This document shows, piece after piece, positions 18,949 to 28,019 of a stretch of 64,000 bases of DNA. The notes beneath the pieces are model-generated. The model ran no database searches, had not been told where the DNA came from, and saw nothing but the letters and a program-made list of their open reading frames with translations. The translations under genes were made by a program, and so were the position numbers. Source of the DNA: Desulfoplanes formicivorans (lineage in GTDB: Bacteria > Desulfobacterota > Desulfovibrionia > Desulfovibrionales > Desulfomicrobiaceae); contig NZ_BDFE01000017.1 in assembly GCF_001748225.1 (NCBI RefSeq), positions 310,001-374,000 on the forward strand, in the 5' to 3' direction. Positions within the stretch are counted from its first letter, which is position 1. Every line of letters starts with the position of its first letter.

Positions 18949-19132
18949 CTCTGCCGGTCATTGCCCAAGCTACCAGCGATCCGTCAGATGATCAAACCCT
19001 TCCTGGGCCCTGGTCCAAGAGCCGGCAACAAGCAGGTCACCATGCCCTGACCGTCGGTTCTGCTGATCCTGGCAAATGGCCGGGCGCCCCTGTTCGAAAC
19101 ACCAGGCAATACCAGGCGACATGCCATGAGCT

Positions 19133-19858
19133 TCAGGTCCCGGTTACCACCTGCAGTCGTTTCCCAAGGCCAATGCCCCGGGGAGAAACCCGGGCCTCAA
19201 AAGGGAGCATTTCCACACCGGCCTGCACGGCAAGATAAAAAAGCCGGGCAAATTCCGGATCAATGAAATCGGCCGGACCAAAGCACTCCCCATCCGGACG
19301 CTGCACCAGATAAAAACACCCCACCCGGGCCCCCTGTCCGGCCAGGAGGATGAGTTCCTCCAGATGCTTCTGCCCCCGCAGGGTAACGGCATCGGGAAAA
19401 CAGGCCACCCCATCCTCCACCAGGGTCACGTTCTTGGCTTCGATCCAGAAGGTGCCTTTTGGCCCGTCCAGCCGGGCATCCAACCGGCTGTGCCCGACCC
19501 GGGCCTCGGCCTTGTAGGTCACGTACTGGCGCAATTCGGCAATGAGTCCCTGCTCCCAGACCTTTTTGAGCAACCTGTTGGGAGTCAGGGTATTCACCCC
19601 TATCCACTCTCCCCAGGGACTGACCAGTTCCAGGGTATAGGGAAGTTTTCTGGCAGGATTGGCAGCCGGGGACAGGAGGATCTCCATGTCCGGCCGGAGC
19701 AGCCCAAGCATGGAGCCGGAGTTGTTGGTATGGGCCCAGACCTGGCGGCCATCCAGCCGGGCCTCCACGCGAAACCGTTTTTCCCTTTGCACAAACCTGG
19801 CCGTCCTGCACTGCGGGGAAAAGGGAAGAAGGATGTCATCTGTCATGGCCGCCTGCAT
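19133..19858 (-). CDS. sfsA: SfsA family DNA-binding protein/nuclease
   Basis: The 241-residue protein matches SfsA throughout: ARFVQREKRFRVEARLDG at the start (OB-like region), HTNNSGSMLGLL (consensus H..NPGRM), GVNTLTPNRLL, and the nuclease-like core FWIEAKNVTLVEDGVACFPDAVTLRGQKHLEEL. SfsA has been linked to sugar fermentation control and has a nuclease fold. Note GHSRLDARLDG, where the family has SR.DF.L. I choose the ATG at 19858 (GGAGA nine bases upstream); the ATG at 19846 is a possible alternative. Confidence 0.9.
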   Translation of the reverse strand: MQAAMTDDILLPFSPQCRTARFVQREKRFRVEARLDGRQVWAHTNNSGSMLGLLRPDMEILLSPAANPARKLPYTLELVSPWGEWIGVNTLTPNRLLKKVWEQGLIAELRQYVTYKAEARVGHSRLDARLDGPKGTFWIEAKNVTLVEDGVACFPDAVTLRGQKHLEELILLAGQGARVGCFYLVQRPDGECFGPADFIDPEFARLFYLAVQAGVEMLPFEARVSPRGIGLGKRLQVVTGT

Positions 19859-19992
19859 AGCCCAAAGGTCTCCAAGAGGCCAGAGCCGGTCATGCCCCAT
19901 GCCCGGGAACAGGCAATCCGTTAATGATGATGCCCCACCAGTACCCCGGAGGCAGAGACACCCCTTTCTGCTCGCGCAGAGGGAAACCCGAA

Positions 19993-20345
19993 CAGTGTTT
20001 TAACAAAAATGGAGAAAACAACTTTTTCACCAAACGACTTGGCAAATAAAGGTTACTACCCGAATAAACATGGATTTTTTAACGCCTGGAATTTCTTTCT
20101 GTCCTACATTCAAGCATATCATCCTCTGTTCCTTGGGCCTGGAACCCAAAATCAAGGGATTTGGCCAGTATGGCTATTTTTTATTTACGATTTTGTTAAA
20201 AATAACACACAAACATCCTGGTTTTGTTCTGTTTCCATGAACTCTCTCCAATGGTCATACCAAAAAATGAAAATATTATCTTTTAAATCTGAATACTTAC
20301 CAAAAAATAACAAATTTTACATATATTGGTCGCCTTTTTGCTAGG
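19993..20345. other. AT-rich intergenic island upstream of the TRAP/eut genes
   Basis: Between sfsA (starts 19858, leftward) and dctP (20434, rightward) are 575 bases without a credible gene. Bases 19993-20345 are much richer in A and T than their surroundings, with many A and T runs and a small TGTTA-AAAA-TAACA inverted repeat at 20194-20207. A 111-codon open frame here (20009-20344) has aromatic-rich, low-complexity content and no ribosome site, so I do not call it. The stretch probably holds promoter and regulator sites. Confidence 0.5.
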
Positions 20346-20433
20346 GGGTGAACCCGTTGTCAGTTGGTACCGGGATCCTGGGGATGATCCCCATTGATCT
20401 TGCCATGCACTTTTCACCCCAAGGGAGTTTTCC

Positions 20434-21483
20434 ATGAAAAGAAGAGACTTTGTCAAACTGGCCGGCGTTGGAGCCGCAACCGCTGCCACCTCCGTAGTCA
20501 ACGCACCTTTTGTGCACGCGTCCAAGAAGACCCCCATCCGCTGGCGCCTGCAGACCTATGCCGGACCCGCCCTGGCCGAACATGTCATCAAACCCCAGAT
20601 CAAGGCCTTCAATAAAATCGCAGCCGGAGACATGGTCATTGAATTGTATAACGCAGACCAGCTCGTGCCCACCCCCGAACTGTTCCGCGCCATGCAGCGC
20701 GGTACCATTGATGCCGTGCAAAGTGATGACGACTCCATTGCCGCACCCGTGGATGTGGCCATTTTTGCTGCCTATTTTCCCTTTGCCACCCGGTATTCCC
20801 TGGATGTGCCCACCCTGTTCAACCACTATGGGCTCAATGAAATCTGGCAGGAAGCCTACAATGAGGTCAAAGGCGTGACCTGGCTCGGTGCCGGGGCCTG
20901 GGATCCGTGCAACTTCGCCACCAAGCAGCCCATCAGATCCCTCAAGGATCTGGAAGGCAAACGCGTTTTTACCTTTCCCACGGGCGGCAAATTTCTGCAG
21001 CGCTTCGGCGTGGTCCCGGTCACCCTGCCCTGGGAAGACGTGGAAGTGGCCCTGCAGACCGGAGAACTGGACGGTATAGCCTGGTCCGGCATCACCGAAG
21101 ACTATACCGTGGGCTGGGCCAATGTGACCAAATACTACCTGACCAACAACATCAACGGGGCCTGGATCGGTTCCTATTTTGCCAATTCCGAAAAGTGGGA
21201 GCAGGTGCCCGACCACCTCAAAACCCTGTTCAAGGTCACCATGGACAGTTCCAACTACTACCGCCAGCATTGGTACTGGTGGGGCGAGGCCCATTACCGC
21301 ACCACCGGAGGCAAGCTGGAACTGACCACCATTCCTGAAAACGAATGGGCCCAGGTGGAGGCCGAGGCCATGAAGTACTGGGATGAAATCGCCCAGCGCA
21401 GCCCCCGGTGTGCCAAGGTCGTGCAGATCCTCAAGAATTACACGGAAACCATGAAAAAAGCGGGCAAGCCCTACCGCTATTAA
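20434..21483 (+). CDS. dctP: TRAP transporter substrate-binding protein (DctP family)
   Basis: The 349-residue periplasmic protein begins with a twin-arginine type signal (MKRRDFVKLAGVGAATAA), followed by TRAP-SBP features: IRWRLQTYAGPALAEHVIKPQIKAFNKIAAGDMVIELYN, GTIDAV, then WEDVEVALQTGELDGIAWSG. AAGGGAG lies nine bases before the ATG. It binds the ligand for the DctQM permease encoded next. The eutBC genes downstream suggest an amino alcohol such as ethanolamine, unlike the carboxylates usual for TRAP systems (inference). Confidence 0.88.
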   Translation: MKRRDFVKLAGVGAATAATSVVNAPFVHASKKTPIRWRLQTYAGPALAEHVIKPQIKAFNKIAAGDMVIELYNADQLVPTPELFRAMQRGTIDAVQSDDDSIAAPVDVAIFAAYFPFATRYSLDVPTLFNHYGLNEIWQEAYNEVKGVTWLGAGAWDPCNFATKQPIRSLKDLEGKRVFTFPTGGKFLQRFGVVPVTLPWEDVEVALQTGELDGIAWSGITEDYTVGWANVTKYYLTNNINGAWIGSYFANSEKWEQVPDHLKTLFKVTMDSSNYYRQHWYWWGEAHYRTTGGKLELTTIPENEWAQVEAEAMKYWDEIAQRSPRCAKVVQILKNYTETMKKAGKPYRY

Positions 21484-21611
21484 TTGCTGATTGTCCTTAT
21501 GCCTATCCTCTGATCCGTCCGGTTCCCGACTTTTGGGGAACCGGACATCCGTGTTCCCACCGGAATCGGGATTTTCACCGCCCCTGGGCGGGAAAGGATC
21601 TGCAAATACTG

Positions 21612-22160
21612 ATGAGGTGTCGTGTGTTCAAAGCACTTGTTACCTTCACCCGATACGTGGACGCCATCAATCGCCTGGTGGGCAGATTTTCCATGTATCT
21701 CATGTTCGGAATGATGTTCATCCTGCTGTATGCATCGTTTTCCCGGACCGTGCTCAATTCGCCTGTGGTCTGGGCCGTGGAACTGGCTCAGTTTTTCATG
21801 GCCGCCTATTATCTGCTGGGCGGTGGCTATTCCATCATCCTCCACGGCCACGTGCGCATGGATGTACTCTATAGCAAATGGTCTCCCAAAAAACGTGCCC
21901 TGGCAGATTCACTCACAGGCGTTGTTCTGCTGTTCTATCTGGCGGTGCTCCTGTACGGCTCCGTATCCAGCACGGCCTATTCCCTGCAGTATAACCAGCA
22001 CAACTATTCGGCATGGGCACCGCCTCTGGCCCCCATCAAGATCATCATGGTCATCGGCATCTTTCTCATGCTGCTGCAATGCATCTCTCGATTCATCAAA
22101 GACGTGTGCATGGCCAAGGGCCTGGATGTACGAAAAATATTTGGAGATTATCTGTCATGA
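21612..22160 (+). CDS. dctQ: TRAP transporter small permease (DctQ family)
   Basis: About 182 residues with four transmembrane helices and the DctQ pattern (FSRTVLNSPVVWAVELAQF, where the family has R...G....W.eE). The start is not certain: the ATG at 21612 is used, but a GTG at 21624 has GAGGTG four bases ahead. The stop overlaps dctM (ATGA). Together with DctM it forms the sodium-coupled membrane part of the transporter. Confidence 0.85.
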   Translation: MRCRVFKALVTFTRYVDAINRLVGRFSMYLMFGMMFILLYASFSRTVLNSPVVWAVELAQFFMAAYYLLGGGYSIILHGHVRMDVLYSKWSPKKRALADSLTGVVLLFYLAVLLYGSVSSTAYSLQYNQHNYSAWAPPLAPIKIIMVIGIFLMLLQCISRFIKDVCMAKGLDVRKIFGDYLS

Positions 22161-23482
22161 GCCATGAAATGATCGCTCTTTTGATGTGTACCTCGCTGTT
22201 GGTGCTGCTCTTGACCGGTCAGCGCGTGTTCGGTGTGGTGGGATTTGTGGGCGCTGCCGCATCCCTGTTTCTGTGGGGTAACGGCGGCGCGGAAATGCCG
22301 TTCAACGCAAGCATGGTTCTCTTGAACTGGTTTCCCATGCTCACCCTGCCCCTGTTCATTTTCATGGGCTATATGTTGTCCGAATCAGGCATTGCCAATG
22401 ATCTCTACAAAATGTTCCATGTGTGGATGGGATCGTTGCATGGGGGTCTGGCCATTGGCACGGTGGTGCTCATGGTGGCCATATCCGCCATGAACGGCCT
22501 GTCAGTGGCCGGCATGGCCATTGGAACCAGTATTGCCCTGCCTGAAATGCTCAAGCGCGGATACGACAAAAAAATGATCACCGGTGTCATTCAGGCAGGC
22601 AGTTCCCTGGGCATCATGGTCCCCCCGAGCATTGTCCTTGTACTCTATGGCATGATCGCCCGGCAGCCCGTGGGTCAACTCTGGCTGGCAGGCGTTTTTC
22701 CCGGCCTGCTTTTGGCCGTGCTGTTTATCGGCTATATCGTTGTTCGCTGTAAACTGAACCCGGATCTGGGACCGACCCTGTCCCTTGAAGAACGAAACAG
22801 CTATTCAACGGCGGAAAAATTCGCCCTGCTCAAGGCCGGCATCGTGCCCCTGGTCATTGTATTCACCGTCACCGGCCTGTTCATGATGGGTGTGACCAGT
22901 CTGGTGGAAAGTTCGGCCGTGGGTGCCGGTGCCGCCCTGCTGGCCGCTTTGTGGAAAAAACGGCTGACCAAAAAGGTCATGGATCTGTCTTTGCACAAGA
23001 CCCTGTCCGTGAGCTGCATGTTCATGTGGATCATTCTTGCGGCCCTGTGCTACGGGGCGGTCTTTGACGGCCTGGGTGCGGTCCATGCCATTGAAACCCT
23101 GTTTCTGGACCAGTGGGGGTTGTCCCCCTGGGGAGTGCTCATCATGATGCAGGTCTCCTACATCATCATGGGTATGTTTCTGGACGACACGGCCATGCTG
23201 GTCATTGTAGCCCCCCTGTACATTCCGTTGATCATCGAGCTCGGTTTCAATCCCGTCTGGTATGGGGTGCTCTACACCGTGACCTGCCAGATCGCCTACA
23301 TGACGCCGCCCTTCGGGTACAATCTGTTCCTCATGAAGGCCATGGCGCCCAAGGAGATTACCCTGGTGGACATCTACAATTCCATCATCCCCTTTGTGAC
23401 CCTCATGGTCATCGGGCTGCTGCTCATCATGATCTTCCCCCAGATTGCCCTGTACCTTCCCCAGCTCTACTACGGCTCATAA
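22157..23482 (+). CDS. dctM: TRAP transporter large permease (DctM family)
   Basis: The 441-residue protein has about twelve helices and DctM signatures: LTLPLFIFMGYMLSESGIANDLY, AISAMNGLSVAGMAIGT, GSSLGIMVPPSIVLVLYG and TPPFGYNLFLMKAM near the end. It is the ion-coupled translocating subunit. The ATG at 22157 overlaps the dctQ stop. It lies 121 nt before eutB with no terminator between, so the transporter and the lyase are probably co-transcribed. Confidence 0.92.
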   Translation: MSHEMIALLMCTSLLVLLLTGQRVFGVVGFVGAAASLFLWGNGGAEMPFNASMVLLNWFPMLTLPLFIFMGYMLSESGIANDLYKMFHVWMGSLHGGLAIGTVVLMVAISAMNGLSVAGMAIGTSIALPEMLKRGYDKKMITGVIQAGSSLGIMVPPSIVLVLYGMIARQPVGQLWLAGVFPGLLLAVLFIGYIVVRCKLNPDLGPTLSLEERNSYSTAEKFALLKAGIVPLVIVFTVTGLFMMGVTSLVESSAVGAGAALLAALWKKRLTKKVMDLSLHKTLSVSCMFMWIILAALCYGAVFDGLGAVHAIETLFLDQWGLSPWGVLIMMQVSYIIMGMFLDDTAMLVIVAPLYIPLIIELGFNPVWYGVLYTVTCQIAYMTPPFGYNLFLMKAMAPKEITLVDIYNSIIPFVTLMVIGLLLIMIFPQIALYLPQLYYGS

Positions 23483-23603
23483 AACTTTGATGCCCCCTTT
23501 GACCACGGCAGGCGTTCCTGGCACAAAAACCTCACCCCAGGAAATGCCTGCCGTGCGTCAGCCATCAAGGATGATACGTGATCCAACCGGAGAAATTGCT
23601 CCC

Positions 23604-24989
23604 ATGCCATGGACAGAAAAGACAACCAAGCGAACCCTCAAGGAACTTTTGGCCAAGGCCTCTCCCCTGCGCTCCGGGGATGTGCTGGCCGGTGTGGCCG
23701 CAGCTTCGGAAGAGGAACGGGTGCTGGCCCAGATGGAGCTGGCAGAAGTTCCCTTGAAACGATTTCTGGACGAATGCGTTATTCCCTATGAACAGGACGA
23801 AGTGACCCGGCTGATCATGGACACCCACGACCGCCAGGCCTTTGCTCCCATCAGCAGCATGACTGTTGGCCAATTGCGCGACTGGCTGCTGTCCGATGCC
23901 GCCACTCCGGAAATGCTCCAACACATTGCCAAAGGCGTAACCCCGGAAATGGCTGCTGCCGTCTCCAAGGTCATGCGGCTCCAGGATCTTGTGCTGGTCG
24001 CCTCCAAATGCCGGGTAGTTACGGCCTTTCGCAATACCATCGGCCTGCCGGGCACCTTTTCCGTCCGCTTGCAGCCCAACCATCCCACCGATGATCTGCA
24101 GGGCATTGCCGCCTCCACCCTGGACGGTCTGTGCTACGGATGCGGGGATGCGGTCATTGGCATCAATCCGGCCACCGACAGCCTGGACAATGTCTGCCGC
24201 ATTTCCGAGATGCTCGGAGAACTTATCGACCGGTATGCCATCCCCACCCAGAGCTGTGTGCTCACCCATGTGACCACAACCATGGAGGCCATTGAACGCC
24301 GGGTGCCTGTTGACCTGTGTTTCCAATCCATTGCCGGGACCGAGGACGCCAACAAGAGCTTTGGCATATCCCTCTCCCTTCTGGACGAGGCCCTTGATGC
24401 CACCCGGTCCCTGGGACGGGGAACCGTGGGGGATAATGTCATGTATTTTGAAACCGGCCAGGGCAGTGCCCTGTCGGCCGGCGCCCATCACGGGGTGGAT
24501 CAGCAGACCCTTGAATGCAGGGCCTATGCCGTGGCAAGGCGGTACGACCCCCTTCTGGTGAACACGGTGGTGGGGTTCATCGGCCCGGAATATCTCCTCA
24601 ATGGCAAGCAGATCATCCGTGCCGGTCTGGAGGATCATTTCTGCGGCAAGCTCATGGGCCTGCCCATGGGAGTGGATGTCTGCTACACCAACCATGCCGA
24701 AGCAGACCAGGATGATATGGACACCCTGCTCACCCTCTTGGGAACGGCCGGATGTACCTATATCATGGGTATTCCCGGAGCCGACGACATCATGCTCAAC
24801 TACCAGTCCACCTCCTTTCACGATGCCGCGTACCTGCGCAAACTCCTCGGGAAACAACCCGCGCCGGAATTTGCCCGCTGGCTGGAAAACACGGGGATCA
24901 TGGACGAAGGAGGCCGACTGATTCCAATAACAGGTTCCAACGTGCTCCTCCAACTGCCCCAAATGGTCGAGGAGATGCCCCATGACTGA
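23604..24989 (+). CDS. eutB: Ethanolamine ammonia-lyase large subunit
   Basis: Coenzyme B12-dependent cleavage of ethanolamine to acetaldehyde and ammonia. The 461-residue protein aligns with EutB over its whole length: GDVLAGVAAASEEERVLAQ, RLQPNHPTDDLQGIAASTLDGL, the catalytic-site run GCGDAVIGINPATDS, MYFETGQGSALSAGAHHGVDQQT, and GADDIMLNYQSTSFHD. The ATG at 23604 has GGAG ten bases ahead; an ATG at 23571 is possible. No eutA reactivase, eutH permease, shell proteins or acetaldehyde dehydrogenase are in view. Confidence 0.95.
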   Translation: MPWTEKTTKRTLKELLAKASPLRSGDVLAGVAAASEEERVLAQMELAEVPLKRFLDECVIPYEQDEVTRLIMDTHDRQAFAPISSMTVGQLRDWLLSDAATPEMLQHIAKGVTPEMAAAVSKVMRLQDLVLVASKCRVVTAFRNTIGLPGTFSVRLQPNHPTDDLQGIAASTLDGLCYGCGDAVIGINPATDSLDNVCRISEMLGELIDRYAIPTQSCVLTHVTTTMEAIERRVPVDLCFQSIAGTEDANKSFGISLSLLDEALDATRSLGRGTVGDNVMYFETGQGSALSAGAHHGVDQQTLECRAYAVARRYDPLLVNTVVGFIGPEYLLNGKQIIRAGLEDHFCGKLMGLPMGVDVCYTNHAEADQDDMDTLLTLLGTAGCTYIMGIPGADDIMLNYQSTSFHDAAYLRKLLGKQPAPEFARWLENTGIMDEGGRLIPITGSNVLLQLPQMVEEMPHD

Positions 24990-25782
24990 GAACAACCAGA
25001 AAACCTGGGTGGCTGAAGACCCCTGGAAGGGACTGCGCCGCATAACCGATGCGCGCATTGCCCTGGGAAGAGCCGGGTCCAGCCTGCCTTTGGCCGCTTG
25101 GATGGCCTTCAAACTGGATCATGCCCGGGCCCGGGATGCCGTGCACTCCCCTTTTCAACAGGCCCAGCTGGCCCGGGAGCTGCAGACTGCCGGCATGGAA
25201 TGTGTCCAGCTGGAATCAGAAGTTGCCCATCGCATGGAATATCTGACCCGGCCCGACAAGGGCCGCCGCCTGAGCACGGCTTCGCGTGACCAGCTGAAGA
25301 ACAAGGCGTCTGGTTGCGACATCTGTCTGGTCATTGGCGATGGTCTGTCCGCCAGGGCCATCCATGAAAATGCCCGGGAATTCACCCTGCTGGCCGTGCC
25401 CCTGCTCCACCGGGCCGGATTCAGGATCAGCCCCATCTGCCTTGTGCGCAATGCCCGGGTGGCCATTGGGGATGAAATCGGCGAGATCCTGGGGGCCAGG
25501 CTCACTGTCATGCTCATTGGCGAACGCCCGGGTCTTTCTGCGCCCAATTCCATGGGCGTGTACATGACCATGCATCCACGTACCGGCACCACGGACGAAC
25601 GCCGCAACTGCATCTCCAATATCCGCCAGGGCGGTCTGCCTCCCCTGGAAGGGGTGCGCAAGCTGGGCTATCTGGTGGAAGAGGCCTTCAAATTGGGCAC
25701 CAGCGGTGTGGAACTCAAGGACCGCATGACAGCGGGCCACCTGCCCTTTGGCATATCCCTGGAAAGTCTCACCGGGTCCTGA
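24982..25782 (+). CDS. eutC: Ethanolamine ammonia-lyase small subunit
   Basis: The 266-residue partner of EutB, whose start overlaps the eutB stop by 8 nt. EutC features: DPWKGLRRITDARIALGRAGSSLPL, FQLDHARARDAV-like segment (FKLDHARARDAVHSPF), IGDGLSA, and the B12-contact region GERPGLSAPNSMGVYMT followed by DERRNCISNIR. It helps bind the cobalamin. A terminator hairpin follows at 25819-25853. Confidence 0.95.
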   Translation: MTENNQKTWVAEDPWKGLRRITDARIALGRAGSSLPLAAWMAFKLDHARARDAVHSPFQQAQLARELQTAGMECVQLESEVAHRMEYLTRPDKGRRLSTASRDQLKNKASGCDICLVIGDGLSARAIHENAREFTLLAVPLLHRAGFRISPICLVRNARVAIGDEIGEILGARLTVMLIGERPGLSAPNSMGVYMTMHPRTGTTDERRNCISNIRQGGLPPLEGVRKLGYLVEEAFKLGTSGVELKDRMTAGHLPFGISLESLTGS

Positions 25783-25818
25783 TGCCGCCTTGGCGATGCC
25801 TTTTCTCCTGCCCCAATG

Positions 25819-25853
25819 AAAACAGCCTGCACACCGGGTGTGCAGGCTGTTTT
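25819..25853. terminator. Bidirectional terminator between eutC and bacterioferritin
   Basis: A perfect 16-bp stem, AAAACAGCCTGCACAC with GTGTGCAGGCTGTTTT, around a 3-nt loop. A and T runs at both ends allow it to serve both converging genes. Confidence 0.85.
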
Positions 25854-25887
25854 GCGTCAATATGGACGTGAGGTTGTCACATCAGGA

Positions 25888-26427
25888 TCATTCCGCGTCG
25901 CTGGCAAGGACAAACCCCTTGGAAAAGCCGCCGGTACTGGCCGGTGTCCCGGCAATGCGAGCCAGATAGGTTGTGCCCAGCTCCTGGATGTGGTTGTCCA
26001 CATTCTCAAAATAGCTCAGGTGTTCCTGCTCTTCGTCAATGATCTGCTCAAAGAGCTTGGCCGTGATGCTGTCACCATTGTCCCGGCACACCTGCAAAAA
26101 CCGGTTGTAGGCATCAATGGTGTTTTCCTCCAGCCCGGAATCATGGGTGAAAATCTGATCAACCTTCTGCCCCTTGTGCACCTCCTGGGCAGAGGCGGCA
26201 ACCGGTTCGCCCCCCAGTTCCTTGATGCGTTCGGCAAATTGTTCGGCATGGCGCATCTCGTCAATGGCCACCAGTTTGATGTTCTTGGCCAGTTCGCCGT
26301 AATCCATGTCATCCAGGCCGTAGTGCTGATTCATGTACTGGTAGATGGCATGAAGCTCCATTTCCCGGGCCGTGTTCAAAACCTCGATCACCTTGTCCCG
26401 TCTTTGCTCGCGTGATGCTTGTGTCAT
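25888..26427 (-). CDS. bfr: Bacterioferritin
   Basis: Iron-storage ferritin of 179 residues, the same length as the Desulfovibrio desulfuricans protein and strikingly similar by memory (VIEVLN.AR.MELHAI.QYMNQHY.LDDMDYGELA; GTTYLARIAGTPASTGGFSKGF). Diiron ligands are visible: Glu24, Glu57 and His60 (DEMRHAEQF), then later Glu residues in IIDEEQEHLSYFE. Met58 corresponds to the haem-ligating methionine. AGGGAGGA precedes the ATG at 26427. The rubredoxin gene that accompanies bfr in D. desulfuricans is absent here. Confidence 0.93.
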   Translation of the reverse strand: MTQASREQRRDKVIEVLNTAREMELHAIYQYMNQHYGLDDMDYGELAKNIKLVAIDEMRHAEQFAERIKELGGEPVAASAQEVHKGQKVDQIFTHDSGLEENTIDAYNRFLQVCRDNGDSITAKLFEQIIDEEQEHLSYFENVDNHIQELGTTYLARIAGTPASTGGFSKGFVLASDAE

Positions 26428-26463
26428 GGTTCCTCCCTGAGGCATGCTCAAGTCTGCGATGTG

Positions 26464-26483
26464 CATGAGCCCGTGGGCTCATG
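26464..26483. other. Perfect 9-bp hairpin between the MFS and bacterioferritin genes
   Basis: CATGAGCCC and GGGCTCATG flank GT. There is no U tract on either strand, so it is more likely an operator-like palindrome or an mRNA stem upstream of bfr than a terminator. Confidence 0.35.
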
Positions 26484-26559
26484 ATCAAAACCATTTCCAA
26501 CATTCCATGAGGATTTGCATACGCGCAAAAAGGGCCTTTTTCAACACGTCCGCCCACAA

Positions 26560-27951
26560 TCACCTGGACATGGATCCCTTTTTTTGTGCCAGCCGGGCCT
26601 TGTGGGACAGGGCAACACCCAGACCGCCGATAAGGGTAAGGACAATGAAACACCCGTGCATGGCCCGCACAAAAAGGGGTGCAGCCTGGGCGTCCAGGGC
26701 CCCGGGACCGATGATCAGGGCAAACATCCCGCTGATGAACACCAGACCAAAGGTCATGCCCGTGGTCCGGGCACCGGCAACAACCGCAGAGGCCACGCCA
26801 TACCATTCCCGCTGCACAGCCCCCATGATGACCGCGGTGTTGGCCGTGGCAAAAATGGCGTTTCCTGCCCCGCACAGGATCAGCACCGTGAGAAGATGGG
26901 GCAGCGTGGCCCCATGCCCCACAGGTATGGCCGCGGCCAGACCCAGGGTGGCGATGGTCATGCCCAGGGTGGCCACGTGATGGGCAGGCCACCGCTCGCA
27001 CCAGTTGCCGGAAACCAGGGAAAAGATCACCTGCACCACAGGCTGGGCCATGAGAATGATCCCGGCCTGGCTGGCGGTCATGCCCTGGACCACCTGCAGG
27101 TACAGGGAGAGCAAAAAGGTCACCCCAAAGGTTGAGGCATAGCTCATGAACTGCACCAGACTTCCCAGGGAAAAGGACGGATTGTTGCTGAAGATGCTCA
27201 TGTCCAGCAGGGGGGCCCTGGCATGGCTTTCCCAGAACACAAAGGCGACCAGGCAAAAAAGACCGCCCACCACCAGAAGGATGCCTGTTGCATCCTGCAG
27301 ATGGGAACCGCCCTGGGAGATCATGATCATGCCCAGGGCGCACAACAGGGCGCCCAGCCAGTCAAAGCGCACCTTGGGTACAATGACAGGACGGACAGGC
27401 AGGGTTTTCAGGGACAGGAAAAATCCCAGCAGACAGGGAACAGCTCCGCTGTAGAAAATCCAGCGCCAGCCCAGATGGGTGACAAGGATGCCCCCCAGCC
27501 ACGGTCCGGCAGAAAGTCCCAGGTAGATGCCGGCCGAGGCAATGCCCAGGGCCCGGGCCCGTCCGGCTCCGGGATACAGATCTGCCAGAATGGCCAGACC
27601 CGTGGAGATCATCATGGCCCCACCGCCTCCCTGGAACACGCGCAGAACAATGAATTGATCAATGGTCCGGGCCTGGGGAAGGATGAAACTGATCAGGGAA
27701 AAGAGCAGAATGCCCCCGGCAAAGGTTGTGCCGCGTCCGATTTTCTCGGCCAGGCGGGTCACGGGCAAAAGCAGCATGGCGGCTGCGGAAATATACCCCG
27801 ACTCCACCAGCCCCAGACGGGAGGCGCTGGCCCCGAATTCACGCCCCAGGGCAGGCACGGCCACGGCCACGGCCGAAAGCATGAAAACCAGGGCGAACTG
27901 GGAAAGGGTGATGGTGTACAACCCTGCCGTGCGCTCATCCATCCGGGCCAT
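26560..27951 (-). CDS. MFS drug-type exporter (DHA family)
   Basis: The 463-residue protein has about fourteen hydrophobic segments, with the MFS motif A region (LAEKIGRGTTFAGGILLFSLISF) and a motif C-like QGGGGAMMISTGLAILADLYPGAGRARALGI. Length and helix number suit the DHA2 (EmrB/QacA) group. The start at 27951 has GGAGG upstream and begins the first helix. It is divergent from the Fe-S protein gene at 28263, and a palindrome at 27982-28019 lies just upstream. Substrate unknown. Confidence 0.85.
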   Translation of the reverse strand: MARMDERTAGLYTITLSQFALVFMLSAVAVAVPALGREFGASASRLGLVESGYISAAAMLLLPVTRLAEKIGRGTTFAGGILLFSLISFILPQARTIDQFIVLRVFQGGGGAMMISTGLAILADLYPGAGRARALGIASAGIYLGLSAGPWLGGILVTHLGWRWIFYSGAVPCLLGFFLSLKTLPVRPVIVPKVRFDWLGALLCALGMIMISQGGSHLQDATGILLVVGGLFCLVAFVFWESHARAPLLDMSIFSNNPSFSLGSLVQFMSYASTFGVTFLLSLYLQVVQGMTASQAGIILMAQPVVQVIFSLVSGNWCERWPAHHVATLGMTIATLGLAAAIPVGHGATLPHLLTVLILCGAGNAIFATANTAVIMGAVQREWYGVASAVVAGARTTGMTFGLVFISGMFALIIGPGALDAQAAPLFVRAMHGCFIVLTLIGGLGVALSHKARLAQKKGSMSR

Positions 27952-27981
27952 GAATTCCTCCGTTGTGGTGTAAACCGTACT

Positions 27982-28019
27982 CGTATCCCGGTTTGATCTC
28001 ACGGCCCAACCGGGACACG
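27982..28019. promoter_or_regulatory. Large interrupted palindrome in the divergent MFS/Fe-S gene region
   Basis: CGTATCCCGGTT (27982-27993) and AACCGGGACACG (28008-28019) are inverted copies with one mismatch, 14 nt apart, starting 31 nt upstream of the MFS start codon. This is the usual position and size for a repressor operator. The rest of 27952-28262 holds no gene; a smaller inverted repeat, GATTCCG/CGGAATC, lies near 28118-28140. Confidence 0.4.

Noticed and set aside
18854-18961. N-terminal extension of the 254-aa hypothetical protein to 18961
   Set aside because: It would translate through the RNA fold, has no ribosome site, and the ATG at 18853 has AGGAGG.
20009-20344. 111-codon frame in the AT-rich island
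   Set aside because: No Shine-Dalgarno, aromatic-rich random-looking sequence, no recognisable domain, and composition unlike the other genes.
19859-20433. Adenosylcobalamin riboswitch before the TRAP/eut genes
   Set aside because: No B12-box or GCCACTG-type core found on either strand, although a B12 enzyme is encoded downstream.
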